This document shows, one piece after another, positions 35,221-43,923 of a stretch of DNA of 64,000 bases. The notes below the pieces were generated by a model. It was given only the letters and a program-made list of their open reading frames with translations. It had not been told where the DNA came from and did no database searches. The DNA is from DAIDKA01 sp049792815 (lineage in GTDB: Bacteria; Pseudomonadota; Gammaproteobacteria; Steroidobacterales; Steroidobacteraceae). The DNA is taken from contig JBARBG010000030.1 in the NCBI GenBank assembly GCA_049792815.1, positions 35,399 through 99,398 on the forward strand, written 5' to 3'. Position 1 is the stretch's first letter. The number at the start of each line of letters is the position of its first letter. The position numbers and the translations under genes were made by a program.

Positions 35221-35855
35221 TGGGAATTTCGCGATGGCTGGTCCTGGCACTGCTGCTGCCGTCAGCGGCGGCGTTGGGCGGGGCGGCTTCTTCGGCCCCG
35301 GACTTGGATGCCTTGGTGCAGCGCCTGGCGCGGCCGGCCCCGGCGACCACGCCCTTCGTCGAGGTCCATTTTTCGCCCCTGCTCAGCCGGCCGCTCATGG
35401 TCTCGGGCGAGCTCGAATATGACGGCCCGGACGCGCTGGCGCGCACCGTGGACAAACCCTATTCCGAACATACCCGGATCCAGGGCGACACGGTCACCGT
35501 GACCCGCGGCAGCGGCAAGCCACGCATATTTTCCCTGCAGCGCGCCCCGGAGCTGAAGATCCTGCTCAGCAGCTTTGCGGCGCTTCTGGGCGGGGATCGC
35601 CAGCAGCTGGAACAGGGGTTCACGTTGGCGCTGTCAGGTGACGAGGCGCACTGGTCACTGGCGCTCACGCCGCGCGACAGCCGGGTCAGCCAGCTCGTGT
35701 CGCACATCGTGGTCAGCGGCGCGGCCGCCAGCACGCGCTGCATGTTCACAACCGCGGCGGACGGCAGCGTGACGGTGATGCTGATGGAAGATGCGGCCCG
35801 CACCGCGGTGCCGGCCGACATCGACCGCGCGGGTCTTGACAAGGTGTGCCACTGA
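35220..35855 (+). CDS. LolA-like outer-membrane lipoprotein carrier of the cluster
   Basis: A 211-residue exported protein with a signal peptide (LVLALLLPSAAALGGAASS). The mature part resembles LolA: FVEVHFSPLLSRPLMVSGELEY and YSEHTRIQGDTVTV. LolA-like proteins are standard in aryl-polyene clusters and probably carry the acylated or glycosylated polyene across the periplasm with the MMPL exporter encoded next. It overlaps the preceding dehydratase gene by one base and the next gene by up to ten. Confidence 0.75.
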   Translation: MGISRWLVLALLLPSAAALGGAASSAPDLDALVQRLARPAPATTPFVEVHFSPLLSRPLMVSGELEYDGPDALARTVDKPYSEHTRIQGDTVTVTRGSGKPRIFSLQRAPELKILLSSFAALLGGDRQQLEQGFTLALSGDEAHWSLALTPRDSRVSQLVSHIVVSGAAASTRCMFTTAADGSVTVMLMEDAARTAVPADIDRAGLDKVCH

Positions 35856-38182
35856 ACTCGCGCATGCGCGGCTCCGCCCGAATCACGGCGCTGCTGTGGC
35901 TGGCCCTGCTGGCCGCAGCGGGCTTGGTGGTCCATCACAGCCTGCGCATCAGCGGTGATCTGCGCCTGTTCATGCCCGCCGCCCACGATCCTGTGGGTCG
36001 ACTGCTGCTCGAAGAGGTCAGCGAGGGGCCGGCCGCCAAACTGCTGCTGATCGCGATCAGCGGCGCGCCGCCCGAAGCGCTCGCGGCCACCTCGCAGAAA
36101 CTGAGCGCGGCGCTGCGCGCCGATCCGGCATTCGGGTTCGTCAGCAATGGCGAGCAACGGCTCGACATGGTGCCGGATGCACTGCTGCCCTACCGGTACC
36201 TGCTCTCCACGACGCTCGATACCCAGCCCCTGGACACGGACTTTCTGCGCGATCAGCTGCAACAGCGCGAGCAGGATCTGGCCTCCCCTGCCGCCACCTT
36301 GCTCACACCGCTCCTGCCCCGCGATCCGACGCTGGAACTGCTCAAGGTGCTGCAGGCCTGGGAGCCGGCGCAGCAGGCCCAGCAATTGTTCGATGTGTGG
36401 TTCAACAAGGAAGGCAATGCCGCCTTGATGATTGTGCAGACGCGTGGGGCCGGCTTCGATCCGGCCGGTCAGAAGCTCGCCATCGAAGCCTTGCGCGGCC
36501 ATTTCAATGCTGTACGGACCCTCCCCGCCATGCAGCTGACGATCAGCGGCTCCGGTGCTTTCGCCGTCACCATGCAGGCGCGCAGCGAGGCCGATGCCCG
36601 CCTGGCGGCGATTCTGGATTCGGTGGGCATGGTGCTGCTGATGCTTCTGGCCTATGGCAGCCCGCGGCGCGTGCTGCTGGGCGCCATGCCGCTCGCCACC
36701 GCGGGCCTGTGCGGCCTGGGCGCCGCCGCCGCGCTGTTCAACAGCGTTCATGGCATCACCATCGCCTTCGGCTTCACGCTCACCGGGGTGGCGCTGGACT
36801 ATCCCATCTACCTTTTCAGCAATGAGCAGCCGGGGGTGCCGGCGCTGACCGTGGCGCGCGGCGTCTGGCCCACGCTCGCCACGGCGGTCGCTGCCGTGTG
36901 CATCGCCTACCTGGCGTTCCTGGTCTCAGGGGTCCTGGGCCTCGCACAACTGGCCACGTTCAATATCGTGGGCCTCACGGCGGCCGGCCTGTCCACGCGC
37001 TACCTGCTGCCGCGCCTGCTTCCGGTCGGCGCCCATGACTACGGGGAGAGCCGCATCGCCGCGGCCCTGGCGCGGCTCTCTACACGCCTGCCGGCGCCGC
37101 CGTGGCTCGCGCCGGTGATCGCGGTCATTGCCTTCGCGGTCGTGCTCGGCGTTCGCGGCCCCTGGTGGGACACCGACCTGGGTCATCTGACGCCGGTGCC
37201 CGAAGCGATGCTGCGTGAGTACGAATCGCTGCAGCAGGCGCTCGGCGCACCGGATGTACGCTACCTGCTGGCGCTTCAGGCACCCACCCCCGATGCGCTG
37301 CTGACGCGCGAGGAGCAGCTCTCAAGATCGCTTGACGGCCTTACGGCACAGCACGTCATCGGCGGGTTCGACCTGGCCTCGCGCTACCTGCCGAGCGCGG
37401 CCGTGCAGCGGCGTCGCCAGGCGGCGCTGCCCGATGCGCGGACCCTGCAGGCCAGTGTGGATCAGGCCGCCACCGGAATGGCCTTCAAGCCCGGCCTGTT
37501 CGCGCCGTTTCTGGCGGATGTCGCGCGCGCCCGCAGCCTGCCGCCGCTGACGCAGGCCACGATCGCCGGCACACCGCTGGCCCTGACGGTGGGCTCGTTG
37601 CTGCAGTCGCGTGAAGGTAGCTGGACCGGCCTTGTGACACTGACCGACGTGCGCGGGCCGCAGCAATTGGCGGATCTCGCGGCCGCTTCCCACGGCACAC
37701 TGCAGCTGCTGGACCTCAAGCAGGCCGCCGAGGATCTGGTCTCGCATCAGCGGCAACGGATTCTGATGAGCGTCGCCGCTGCCGCCGTGCTGCTGGTGCT
37801 GGTGGTGGCCGCCACCTGCCGCTCGTTCCGAAGGATGCTGCGAGTCGTCACGCCCATGGCCCTGTCGACCCTGGTGACCCTCGCGCTGCTGCACGGCGCC
37901 GGCGTCGCGCTGAACCTGTTCCACCTGATCGCCCTGGTCCTCGCGGCAGGGCTTGGCCTCGATTATGGACTGTTCCTCGAGCGTGCCAGCCACGAGCCCA
38001 TGGCGCACCGGCGCGCCCTGCACACGGTCACCATATGCGCCACCGCCGCCTGCGTGGTGTTCGCAGTCCTGGGCAGCTCGGCGCTGCCGGTACTGCGTTC
38101 CATCGGCATTACCGTGGTCCTGGGAGTCATCAGCAATTTTGTGTTGTCGCAGCTGCTGATCCGGCGCCGGGTGGCACGATGA
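35846..38182 (+). CDS. MMPL/RND-family exporter of the cluster
   Basis: A 778-residue transporter with about 12 membrane segments, in the RND layout: one helix, a large periplasmic domain, five helices, then the same again. Second-half features include LFHLIALVLAAGLGLDYGLF and GITVVLGVISNFVLSQLL. MMPL proteins of aryl-polyene clusters are thought to move the polyene lipid to the outer membrane. Start: GTG 35846 overlaps the LolA-like stop; an ATG at 35864 (MRGSAR) is equally possible. The next gene overlaps its stop (ATGA). Confidence 0.8.
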   Translation: MPLNSRMRGSARITALLWLALLAAAGLVVHHSLRISGDLRLFMPAAHDPVGRLLLEEVSEGPAAKLLLIAISGAPPEALAATSQKLSAALRADPAFGFVSNGEQRLDMVPDALLPYRYLLSTTLDTQPLDTDFLRDQLQQREQDLASPAATLLTPLLPRDPTLELLKVLQAWEPAQQAQQLFDVWFNKEGNAALMIVQTRGAGFDPAGQKLAIEALRGHFNAVRTLPAMQLTISGSGAFAVTMQARSEADARLAAILDSVGMVLLMLLAYGSPRRVLLGAMPLATAGLCGLGAAAALFNSVHGITIAFGFTLTGVALDYPIYLFSNEQPGVPALTVARGVWPTLATAVAAVCIAYLAFLVSGVLGLAQLATFNIVGLTAAGLSTRYLLPRLLPVGAHDYGESRIAAALARLSTRLPAPPWLAPVIAVIAFAVVLGVRGPWWDTDLGHLTPVPEAMLREYESLQQALGAPDVRYLLALQAPTPDALLTREEQLSRSLDGLTAQHVIGGFDLASRYLPSAAVQRRRQAALPDARTLQASVDQAATGMAFKPGLFAPFLADVARARSLPPLTQATIAGTPLALTVGSLLQSREGSWTGLVTLTDVRGPQQLADLAAASHGTLQLLDLKQAAEDLVSHQRQRILMSVAAAAVLLVLVVAATCRSFRRMLRVVTPMALSTLVTLALLHGAGVALNLFHLIALVLAAGLGLDYGLFLERASHEPMAHRRALHTVTICATAACVVFAVLGSSALPVLRSIGITVVLGVISNFVLSQLLIRRRVAR

Positions 38183-38622
38183 GCGTCGCGGACCGCGCCC
38201 TCATCGCACAGCTGATCCCGCACCAGGGCGCCATGTCGCTGCTGGATCGTGTGGCGGGTTGGGATGCCTCGAGCATCGTCGCACTGTCGGCCACCCATCG
38301 CGCCAGCGATCACCCCCTGCGCAGCCATGGCCGGCTGCGGGCGGTGCACCTGTGTGAGTACGCAGCGCAGGCAGCGGCGCTGCACGGCGGCCTGGTTGCC
38401 CGAGCGGCCGGCGCCAGCGCGGCGCCGGGCTATCTTGTGTCACTGCATGACGTGAGTTTTACATGCACGCATATAGAAGATCTGGACGGTGAGCTCGAGA
38501 TACGTGCCGAACTGCTGCTGCAGGACGGCAATAGCTGGCAGTACCGGTTTGTGGCATCCCACGCAGGCCATTCACTGGCGGCCGGCCGTCTGGCTATCAT
38601 CCGGCGCAAGTCGGGGGAGTAG
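38179..38622 (+). CDS. ApeP-like 3-hydroxyacyl-ACP dehydratase
   Basis: A 147-residue hot-dog protein. LIPHQGAMSLLDRVAGWD is the active-site region of ApeP/FabZ-type dehydratases, with the catalytic His in PHQGAM. It probably works with the first dehydratase and the ketoreductase in polyene elongation. Its ATG at 38179 overlaps the exporter stop, making it the last gene of the four-gene set. A 25-base gap then separates it from an apparently unrelated acetyltransferase gene. Confidence 0.78.
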   Translation: MSVADRALIAQLIPHQGAMSLLDRVAGWDASSIVALSATHRASDHPLRSHGRLRAVHLCEYAAQAAALHGGLVARAAGASAAPGYLVSLHDVSFTCTHIEDLDGELEIRAELLLQDGNSWQYRFVASHAGHSLAAGRLAIIRRKSGE

Positions 38623-38647
38623 CTGATGCGTGCACTGAGCCGTTCGC

Positions 38648-39103
38648 ATGCGGATTGAATTGGACGACCTGTCGGGTCCGCAGATCCATGCGCTGCTCAA
38701 CGAGCACTTGCGCAACATGTATGAGATCACCCCTGCCGAGAGCGTTCATGCGCTGGATCTGGAGCGGCTGCGCGGCCCCGACATCACCTTCTGGACGGCG
38801 TGGGAGGAGTCCGAGCTGATGGGCTGCGGCGCCCTGAAGGAACTGGACCGGCGCCACGGCGAAATAAAATCCATGCGCACGCCCCAGGCTCTGCGCCGAC
38901 GTGGTGCCGGCAGAGCCATCCTGAACCACATCATCGGCGTCGCCCGCGCCCGCGGCTATGAGCGGCTCAGTCTTGAAACCGGTCCCATGCAGACATTCAA
39001 GGCGGCACAGGCTCTGTACGCGAGCGCCGGATTCATCTATTGCGGACCCTTTGGCGACTACCGAGAAGACCCGCACAGCGTGTACATGACCCTGAGGCTG
39101 TGA
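38648..39103 (+). CDS. GNAT-family N-acetyltransferase
   Basis: A 151-residue GCN5-related acetyltransferase. Motif A, for acetyl-CoA binding, is visible as TPQALRRRGAGRAILNHIIGVAR, followed by YERLSLETG and the C-terminal YASAGFIYCGPFGDY. It resembles small stand-alone GNATs such as YsnE. The acceptor is unknown. It begins a three-gene set (GNAT, small protein, PEP-mutase family) with gaps of 1 base and an overlap. The set splits the aryl-polyene cluster and has no obvious role in it. Confidence 0.82.
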   Translation: MRIELDDLSGPQIHALLNEHLRNMYEITPAESVHALDLERLRGPDITFWTAWEESELMGCGALKELDRRHGEIKSMRTPQALRRRGAGRAILNHIIGVARARGYERLSLETGPMQTFKAAQALYASAGFIYCGPFGDYREDPHSVYMTLRL

Positions 39104-39104
39104 C

Positions 39105-39548
39105 ATGACACCACTGTTCAAGAAACTCAATCTCGGCACCCATGCCGTGATTCACGTGCTCAATGCACCCAAGTCCTTCGAGCCCGAACTGGCCGCACTC
39201 AAGGGCGTCACGGTGAAACGTTCGGTGTCCGGCCCGAGCAACTTCGCGATGGCCTTCGTGATCACGCAGGCCGAGCTTGAGGCGGCGAGCAGCAAGCTCG
39301 CCGCGGCTTGCGCCGGGGACGCCATACTGTGGATGGTGTATCCAAAAGGGACCTCCAGGAAGTACCGGTGCGAGTGCAACCGTGACTCCGGCTGGCCGGT
39401 GCTGGGCGCAGCGGGCTTCGAGCCGGTGCGCATGGTCGCCATCGACGAAGACTGGTCGGCGCTGCGTTTCCGGCGCGTGGAACACATCAAGACGATGATG
39501 CGCGGCCAGGCGCACCGCATCTCCGGAGCCGGCAGGAAGAAGGTATGA
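39105..39548 (+). CDS. DUF3052-like uncharacterised protein
   Basis: A 147-residue soluble protein. AVIHVLNAPKSFEPELAAL at the N-terminus, LWMVYPKGTSRKY in the middle and RMVAIDEDWSALRFRRVE at the end form a pattern seen in a widespread bacterial family of unknown role, related to DUF3052. It begins one base after the GNAT stop and its stop overlaps the next start (ATGA), so all three are probably one transcript. No catalytic residues can be proposed. Confidence 0.7.
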   Translation: MTPLFKKLNLGTHAVIHVLNAPKSFEPELAALKGVTVKRSVSGPSNFAMAFVITQAELEAASSKLAAACAGDAILWMVYPKGTSRKYRCECNRDSGWPVLGAAGFEPVRMVAIDEDWSALRFRRVEHIKTMMRGQAHRISGAGRKKV

Positions 39549-40381
39549 CAGCGCAAACCGAAAAGGCCGAGGCTTTCCACAAGCTGCACGCGAAGGGTTC
39601 GTGCTTCGTGATTCCGAATCCCTGGGACTTGGGGTCAGCGCGCTTGCTCGAGCACCTGGGATTCAAGGCCCTGGCCTCCTCCAGCGCTGGCTTCGCGTTC
39701 TCCATCGCCAAGAGCGACCTGAGCATCAGCAAGAGCAGCCTGATGACGCACCTGACCGGCGTGTGCCAGGCCACCTCGCTCCCCGTCAGCGCCGACCTGC
39801 AAAATGGCTTCGGTAATGATCCTGAGGACATGGCCGTGACCATCCTGCAGGCTGCCAAGACCGGCATCGTCGGCGGGTCGATCGAGGACGCCTCCGGGGA
39901 TGACGGCAATCCGGTCTACCCCCTGGAACTCGCGGCCGAACGGATCCGCCATGCCGCGGTGGCCGCCAGGTCACTGGGCTTTAAGTTCATGCTGACGGCC
40001 CGCGCCGAGAACTATCTTTATGGCCGAGCGGACCTCAAGGACACGATTCGCCGGCTACAGGCCTACCAGGAGGCCGGCGCCGATGTGCTGTTCGCGCCGG
40101 GCATCAAGACCCGCGAAGATATCAGCCAGGTGCTGCATTCGATTGATCGTCCGCTTAACGTCCTGGCCGGCATCACCGGCATGACGCTGGGCGTCGCCGC
40201 CCTGCAGGATCTCGGGGTCACGCGCATCAGCCTCGGCGCATCTCTGGCCAGGGCCGCCTACGGCGCACTGCTGCGCGCGGCAGCTGAAGTGCAGGAGCAC
40301 GGCACGTTCGGGTACCTGCGCGATGCCGCCTCCGGCAAGGAACTCAACGAAATTTTTTCACAGTCCCGCGCTGAACCCTGA
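39545..40381 (+). CDS. Isocitrate lyase/PEP mutase family protein
   Basis: A 278-residue TIM-barrel protein of the PEP mutase superfamily. Key segments are FVIPNPWDLGSARLLEHLGF, SSAGFAFSIAKSD, the metal-binding region of SADLQNGFG, GGSIEDASGD and MLTARAENYLYGR. The catalytic Cys loop of isocitrate lyases (KKCGH) is absent. Members cleave or rearrange 2-methylisocitrate-like or phosphonate compounds; the substrate here is unknown. The last 38 bases overlap the convergent chain-length-factor gene. Confidence 0.85.
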   Translation: MTAQTEKAEAFHKLHAKGSCFVIPNPWDLGSARLLEHLGFKALASSSAGFAFSIAKSDLSISKSSLMTHLTGVCQATSLPVSADLQNGFGNDPEDMAVTILQAAKTGIVGGSIEDASGDDGNPVYPLELAAERIRHAAVAARSLGFKFMLTARAENYLYGRADLKDTIRRLQAYQEAGADVLFAPGIKTREDISQVLHSIDRPLNVLAGITGMTLGVAALQDLGVTRISLGASLARAAYGALLRAAAEVQEHGTFGYLRDAASGKELNEIFSQSRAEP

Positions 40382-41075
40382 TCTGCAGCTGCGACTGCGG
40401 GCCCAGCGGCAGGCTGAGCACATCGGCCGCCTCACTCTGAAGCGCCGCAAGCAGCGGCAGGCAGGCCGCCATGGCGTTGCCACCGCAGGGGCTGTCGGAG
40501 CCGCCTGAAACAACGCTCAGTTGCAGCCCTGACTGCGCGGCACCACGGCCCGGGGTGAGCACCAGCGCCGCGCCCAGCATGCCGCGACTGTGGGTAACCT
40601 CGGCCAGCGGGCCTCGTGCATCGATGTCATAGGCCACCAGCAGTACCTCGCACTGATCGGCACAGACTTGCACCGCGGCCGCGAACAGTCCGGCGGCGAA
40701 GCTGTAGAGGCCGGCGCCGAGGGCGCAATAGGGCTCCTGGCAGCCGGTCGCGATGGTCCAGTAGCCCGCCGCCGCGTTGTGCACGGAATTGTGGAATTTG
40801 GTGGGCGACAGCGTCGTGGGCGCCCTGGCGAGCGTGCCGCACATGTAATCGGTGATCGCGAGATCCCCGTAGGTGGAGGCGAAGACGGTGGGCAGCCGTG
40901 CGGGATTGCGGCCGGCATTGATGCAGGCCGCCTGCGCGACTTCCAAGGCTACCGCCACCGAGTCGGGGGCACGGCGGCGCTCGTTGGGCGGCAGGATCGC
41001 AGGCTGCGGTCTTGCGGCCACGGTCGAATTCCATAGCGCATGTCCTGCAACGCCGACTTCAAGCGTCGCGCTCAT
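40344..41075 (-). CDS. Ketosynthase chain-length factor of the aryl-polyene cluster
   Basis: A 243-residue protein of the beta-ketoacyl-synthase-like, N-terminal-only type (ApeC-like). It keeps the thiolase fold (VFASTYGDLAITDYMCGTLA, PTKFHNSVHNAAAGYWTIATG) but lacks the catalytic Cys-His-His set. It is expected to pair with the complete ketosynthase encoded just upstream, fixing chain length. Start overlaps the ketosynthase stop (ATGA). Its 3' end overlaps the PEP-mutase-family gene by 38 bases. Confidence 0.8.
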   Translation of the reverse strand: MSATLEVGVAGHALWNSTVAARPQPAILPPNERRRAPDSVAVALEVAQAACINAGRNPARLPTVFASTYGDLAITDYMCGTLARAPTTLSPTKFHNSVHNAAAGYWTIATGCQEPYCALGAGLYSFAAGLFAAAVQVCADQCEVLLVAYDIDARGPLAEVTHSRGMLGAALVLTPGRGAAQSGLQLSVVSGGSDSPCGGNAMAACLPLLAALQSEAADVLSLPLGPQSQLQIRVQRGTVKKFR

Positions 41076-42268
41076 CCGGGGTCACGCCCGAACAGCAGGA
41101 CACAGTTGCTGCCGCCGAACCCGAACGAGTTGGACAGGGCCCGGCGCACCACAGCCTCGCTGTTTTCCAGCTGGATCTGCGGGCCGCATTGCGCATCGAG
41201 CTCCTGGGTGTTCAAGGTCCCCGGAATCAGACCCGTGCGCAGCGACAGCCAGCTGATGATGGCTTCCAGGCAGCCGGCGGCGCCGAGCGTGTGTCCGGTC
41301 CAGCCCTTGGTGGAACTGGCCTTGGTGGTCGCCGGAAACATTTCGGCCACGAGGCGGGCCTCCACCGCGTCATTCTTGGGCGTCGCGGTGCCATGCAGAT
41401 TGATGTACTGGATCTCATCGGGCCGGCACCCGGCCCGCGACAACGCCTGCTCGACCGCAAGGCGCGCACCCAGCCCTTCGGGATGGGGGGCCGACATGTG
41501 GTAGGCGTCACTGCTCTCGCCATAGCCCAGAAGTCGCAGGTCCGACCGCGGGTCCGACTCCGGGCGCTCCAGCAGGGCGAAGCCTGCGGCCTCGCCGATA
41601 TTCAGGCCGCGGCGGTCGACCGCAAAGGGACGACAGATCTGCGGCGACAGCAGCTGCAGCGAGGCAAAGCCATACAGCACGCTGTTGCACAGGGTATCGA
41701 CGCCGCCCACCACCACGGCATCGCACAACCCCAGGCGCATCAGGCGCTCGGCCTGGCAGAAAACCTTGGCGCTCGATGAACAGGCCGTCGCGATGGTAAA
41801 GCACGGTCCCTCCAGACCCAGCGCGCGCTGCACGAAGTGGCCCAGCGAATGCGGCGTATGCAGCTCGGGCCGACGCAGGTTGGGCGGTGTGCCCGCAGCA
41901 TCATCCAGGTGGCCGTAGAACGCCTCGGTGGCATCGATGGCGGCGGTCGATGTCCCCATCACCAGCGCCACGCGTCTGGCGCCATAGCGCTCACGGGCGG
42001 CGGCAGCTGCCGTCATGAAGCCATCGGTGTTCAGACCGGCCCAGGCCAGCCGGTTGTTGCGGCACGCCCAAGCGGCGAGGGGGCTGGGCAGGTCCCACGC
42101 CGGGGCCTCAAGGCCAGCGACGCGCCCAATCCAGGTGGGCAGTGGCTGTGGGGTGTAGTCGTTGGGCGTAAGCGGTCCGCGCCGCTCCTGCAATGCGGCA
42201 AGCAGCGCGCGCTCGCCGAAGCCCGCCGCGCAAACCACCGAGTACGCGGTGATGGCCAGCGGCAGCAT
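41072..42268 (-). CDS. FabF-like beta-ketoacyl-ACP synthase of the aryl-polyene cluster
   Basis: A 398-residue condensing enzyme. The catalytic Cys is in TIATACSSSAKVF, the two His in INLHGTATPKND and GWTGHTLGAAG, and the C-terminal NSFGFGGSNCVLLF is typical. It would extend the aryl starter with malonyl-ACP in a type II PKS-like manner. It overlaps the ACP stop by one base (TGATG) and the chain-length factor start by four, so ACP, ketosynthase and factor are tightly coupled. It is the only complete ketosynthase in the window; E. coli ape clusters have more. Confidence 0.87.
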   Translation of the reverse strand: MLPLAITAYSVVCAAGFGERALLAALQERRGPLTPNDYTPQPLPTWIGRVAGLEAPAWDLPSPLAAWACRNNRLAWAGLNTDGFMTAAAAARERYGARRVALVMGTSTAAIDATEAFYGHLDDAAGTPPNLRRPELHTPHSLGHFVQRALGLEGPCFTIATACSSSAKVFCQAERLMRLGLCDAVVVGGVDTLCNSVLYGFASLQLLSPQICRPFAVDRRGLNIGEAAGFALLERPESDPRSDLRLLGYGESSDAYHMSAPHPEGLGARLAVEQALSRAGCRPDEIQYINLHGTATPKNDAVEARLVAEMFPATTKASSTKGWTGHTLGAAGCLEAIISWLSLRTGLIPGTLNTQELDAQCGPQIQLENSEAVVRRALSNSFGFGGSNCVLLFGRDPG

Positions 42269-42543
42269 CAGGCGGGCTGACGATGCGCCTGGATGTAGGC
42301 CGAAAGTGAGCGCAGCGAGGCGAAAATGCGCCGGTTGTCGGCATCATCCGAGCGCAGCTGCAGGCCGTGCTGCCGCGAAACTTCCAACGCGATTTCCAGC
42401 GCGTCGATGGAATCAAGCCCCAGTCCGGCGCCGAACAACGGCGCCTCGGGATCAATGTCGGCCGCCCGCACACCTTCAAGGTTGACGGCGGCGATGATGA
42501 GTTCGGCGAGGTCGTTTTCGGCGGTGGTCTGTGTGGCAGGCAT
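42268..42543 (-). CDS. Acyl carrier protein of the aryl-polyene cluster
   Basis: A 91-residue acyl carrier protein. The phosphopantetheine-attachment Ser is in GLGLDSIDALEIALE, and the acidic helices on either side are typical. It carries the growing polyene chain. The start at 42543 (MPATQTTAEND) gives a normal length. It is first in the minus-strand set of ACP, ketosynthase and chain-length factor, and is divergent from the halogenase-like gene with a 69-base gap. The phosphopantetheinyl transferase must lie outside the window. Confidence 0.88.
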   Translation of the reverse strand: MPATQTTAENDLAELIIAAVNLEGVRAADIDPEAPLFGAGLGLDSIDALEIALEVSRQHGLQLRSDDADNRRIFASLRSLSAYIQAHRQPA

Positions 42544-42612
42544 AATGCAAATCCTAACATGGAGGCCGGGCGACCCGGCCTGGTGTAGGGTGTCCGGCAA
42601 GGAGAAGCGGGT

Positions 42613-43923
42613 TTGCCACAACAGCGCGCTGGCGCACATGTCCTGGTCGTGGGGGGCGGACCCGGCGGGTCCACCGCGGCGGCCCTGCTGGCACGCCGGG
42701 GCCTGCGCGTCACCCTGGTGGAAAAGAGCCGCCATCCACGCTTCCACATCGGCGAATCCCTGCTGCCGATGAACATGCCGATTTTCGAACGCCTGGGCGT
42801 GCTCGACCAGGTCATGGCCATTGGACGGCGCAAGTTGGGCGCGGACTTCCCGGCGCCCAATGACTGCGGCTACAACGTCTTCCGCTTCGACCGTACCCTG
42901 AACCCGGGGTCGGGCTACGCGGTGCAGATCCGCCGCGAAGAGCTCGATTCATTATTGTTTAAACACGCCGCCGCCTGCGGCGCCGAGACCCATCAGGACA
43001 CCGAGGTCCTGGGGATCGAATTCGCCGCCGACGCCGCAACCGCGCGCCTGCGGGCGGCGGATGGCGGCGAATCGCAGCTGCGGGTCGACTACGTGGTGGA
43101 CGCCAGCGGCCGCGATACTCTGCTGGGCAAGGCGCTGCGCCTGAAGCGCAAGCATCCGCGCCATCAAAGCGCGGCGCTGTTCGCACACTTCGCAGGCGTC
43201 GAACGGCGGCGCGGGGAGGATGCGGGAAACATCAGCATCTACCGCTTCCCCTCAGGCTGGGTGTGGGTGATTCCGCTGCCCGGGGACTGCACCAGTATCG
43301 GCGCGGTGTGCTATCCGGAATACCTTAAGGAGCGCCGCGGCAGCAACGCCGACTTCCTGCTCGCCACGCTGCAGCGCATCCCGGGCGCGCGTGAGCGCAT
43401 CAAGGGGGCGCGCATCGTCGGCAACCTGCACGCCACCGGAAATTACTCCTACTCGTGCAGCCGCATGAGCGGCCAGCGCTGGATCATGGTGGGCGACGCC
43501 TTCGCGTTCCTCGACCCCATCTTCTCCAGCGGTGTCTACCTGGCCATGAACAGCGCCGAGCGGGCGGCCGAGGTGGTCGCCGCCTGCCTGCGCGAGCCGC
43601 GGCGCGCGGCGGCACTGCAGCGCGGCTACGAGCGCTTCGTGCGCCGCGGGCTCGGGCGGCTGTCCTGGTTCATCTTCCGTTTCACCTCACCGGCGATGCT
43701 GCGGTTGTTCGCGCATCCACGCGACATCCTGCAGGTGGAAAGGGCGATGGTGTCGATGCTGGCCGGCGATGTGTTCAGCAGCCCGCGGGTGTGGTGGCGA
43801 CTGCAGCTGTTCAAGCTGATCTACCTGTCGACGTGGCTGACCCTGTGGCGGCGATCGCTGCGTAATAACCGCACGCGCCGCCGCCAGGTCGACGTGACCT
43901 TCGAAGGCGAGGACCTGATTTGA
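42613..43923 (+). CDS. Flavin-dependent halogenase-like oxidoreductase
   Basis: A 436-residue FAD enzyme. The FAD-binding GGGPGGSTAA (14-23) is followed by FHIGESLLPMN. The halogenase motif WxWxIP is present as WVWVIP (216-221), and VGDAFAFLDPIFSSG fits the F-x-P-x-S-x-G segment. These features match flavin-dependent halogenases acting on phenolic or carrier-bound substrates, although related monooxygenases and reductases share some of them. Start is TTG 42613, with AAGGAG nine bases upstream. Next to a chorismatase in an aryl-polyene cluster, it suggests a halogenated aryl ring, as in brominated xanthomonadins. Confidence 0.75.
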   Translation: MPQQRAGAHVLVVGGGPGGSTAAALLARRGLRVTLVEKSRHPRFHIGESLLPMNMPIFERLGVLDQVMAIGRRKLGADFPAPNDCGYNVFRFDRTLNPGSGYAVQIRREELDSLLFKHAAACGAETHQDTEVLGIEFAADAATARLRAADGGESQLRVDYVVDASGRDTLLGKALRLKRKHPRHQSAALFAHFAGVERRRGEDAGNISIYRFPSGWVWVIPLPGDCTSIGAVCYPEYLKERRGSNADFLLATLQRIPGARERIKGARIVGNLHATGNYSYSCSRMSGQRWIMVGDAFAFLDPIFSSGVYLAMNSAERAAEVVAACLREPRRAAALQRGYERFVRRGLGRLSWFIFRFTSPAMLRLFAHPRDILQVERAMVSMLAGDVFSSPRVWWRLQLFKLIYLSTWLTLWRRSLRNNRTRRRQVDVTFEGEDLI

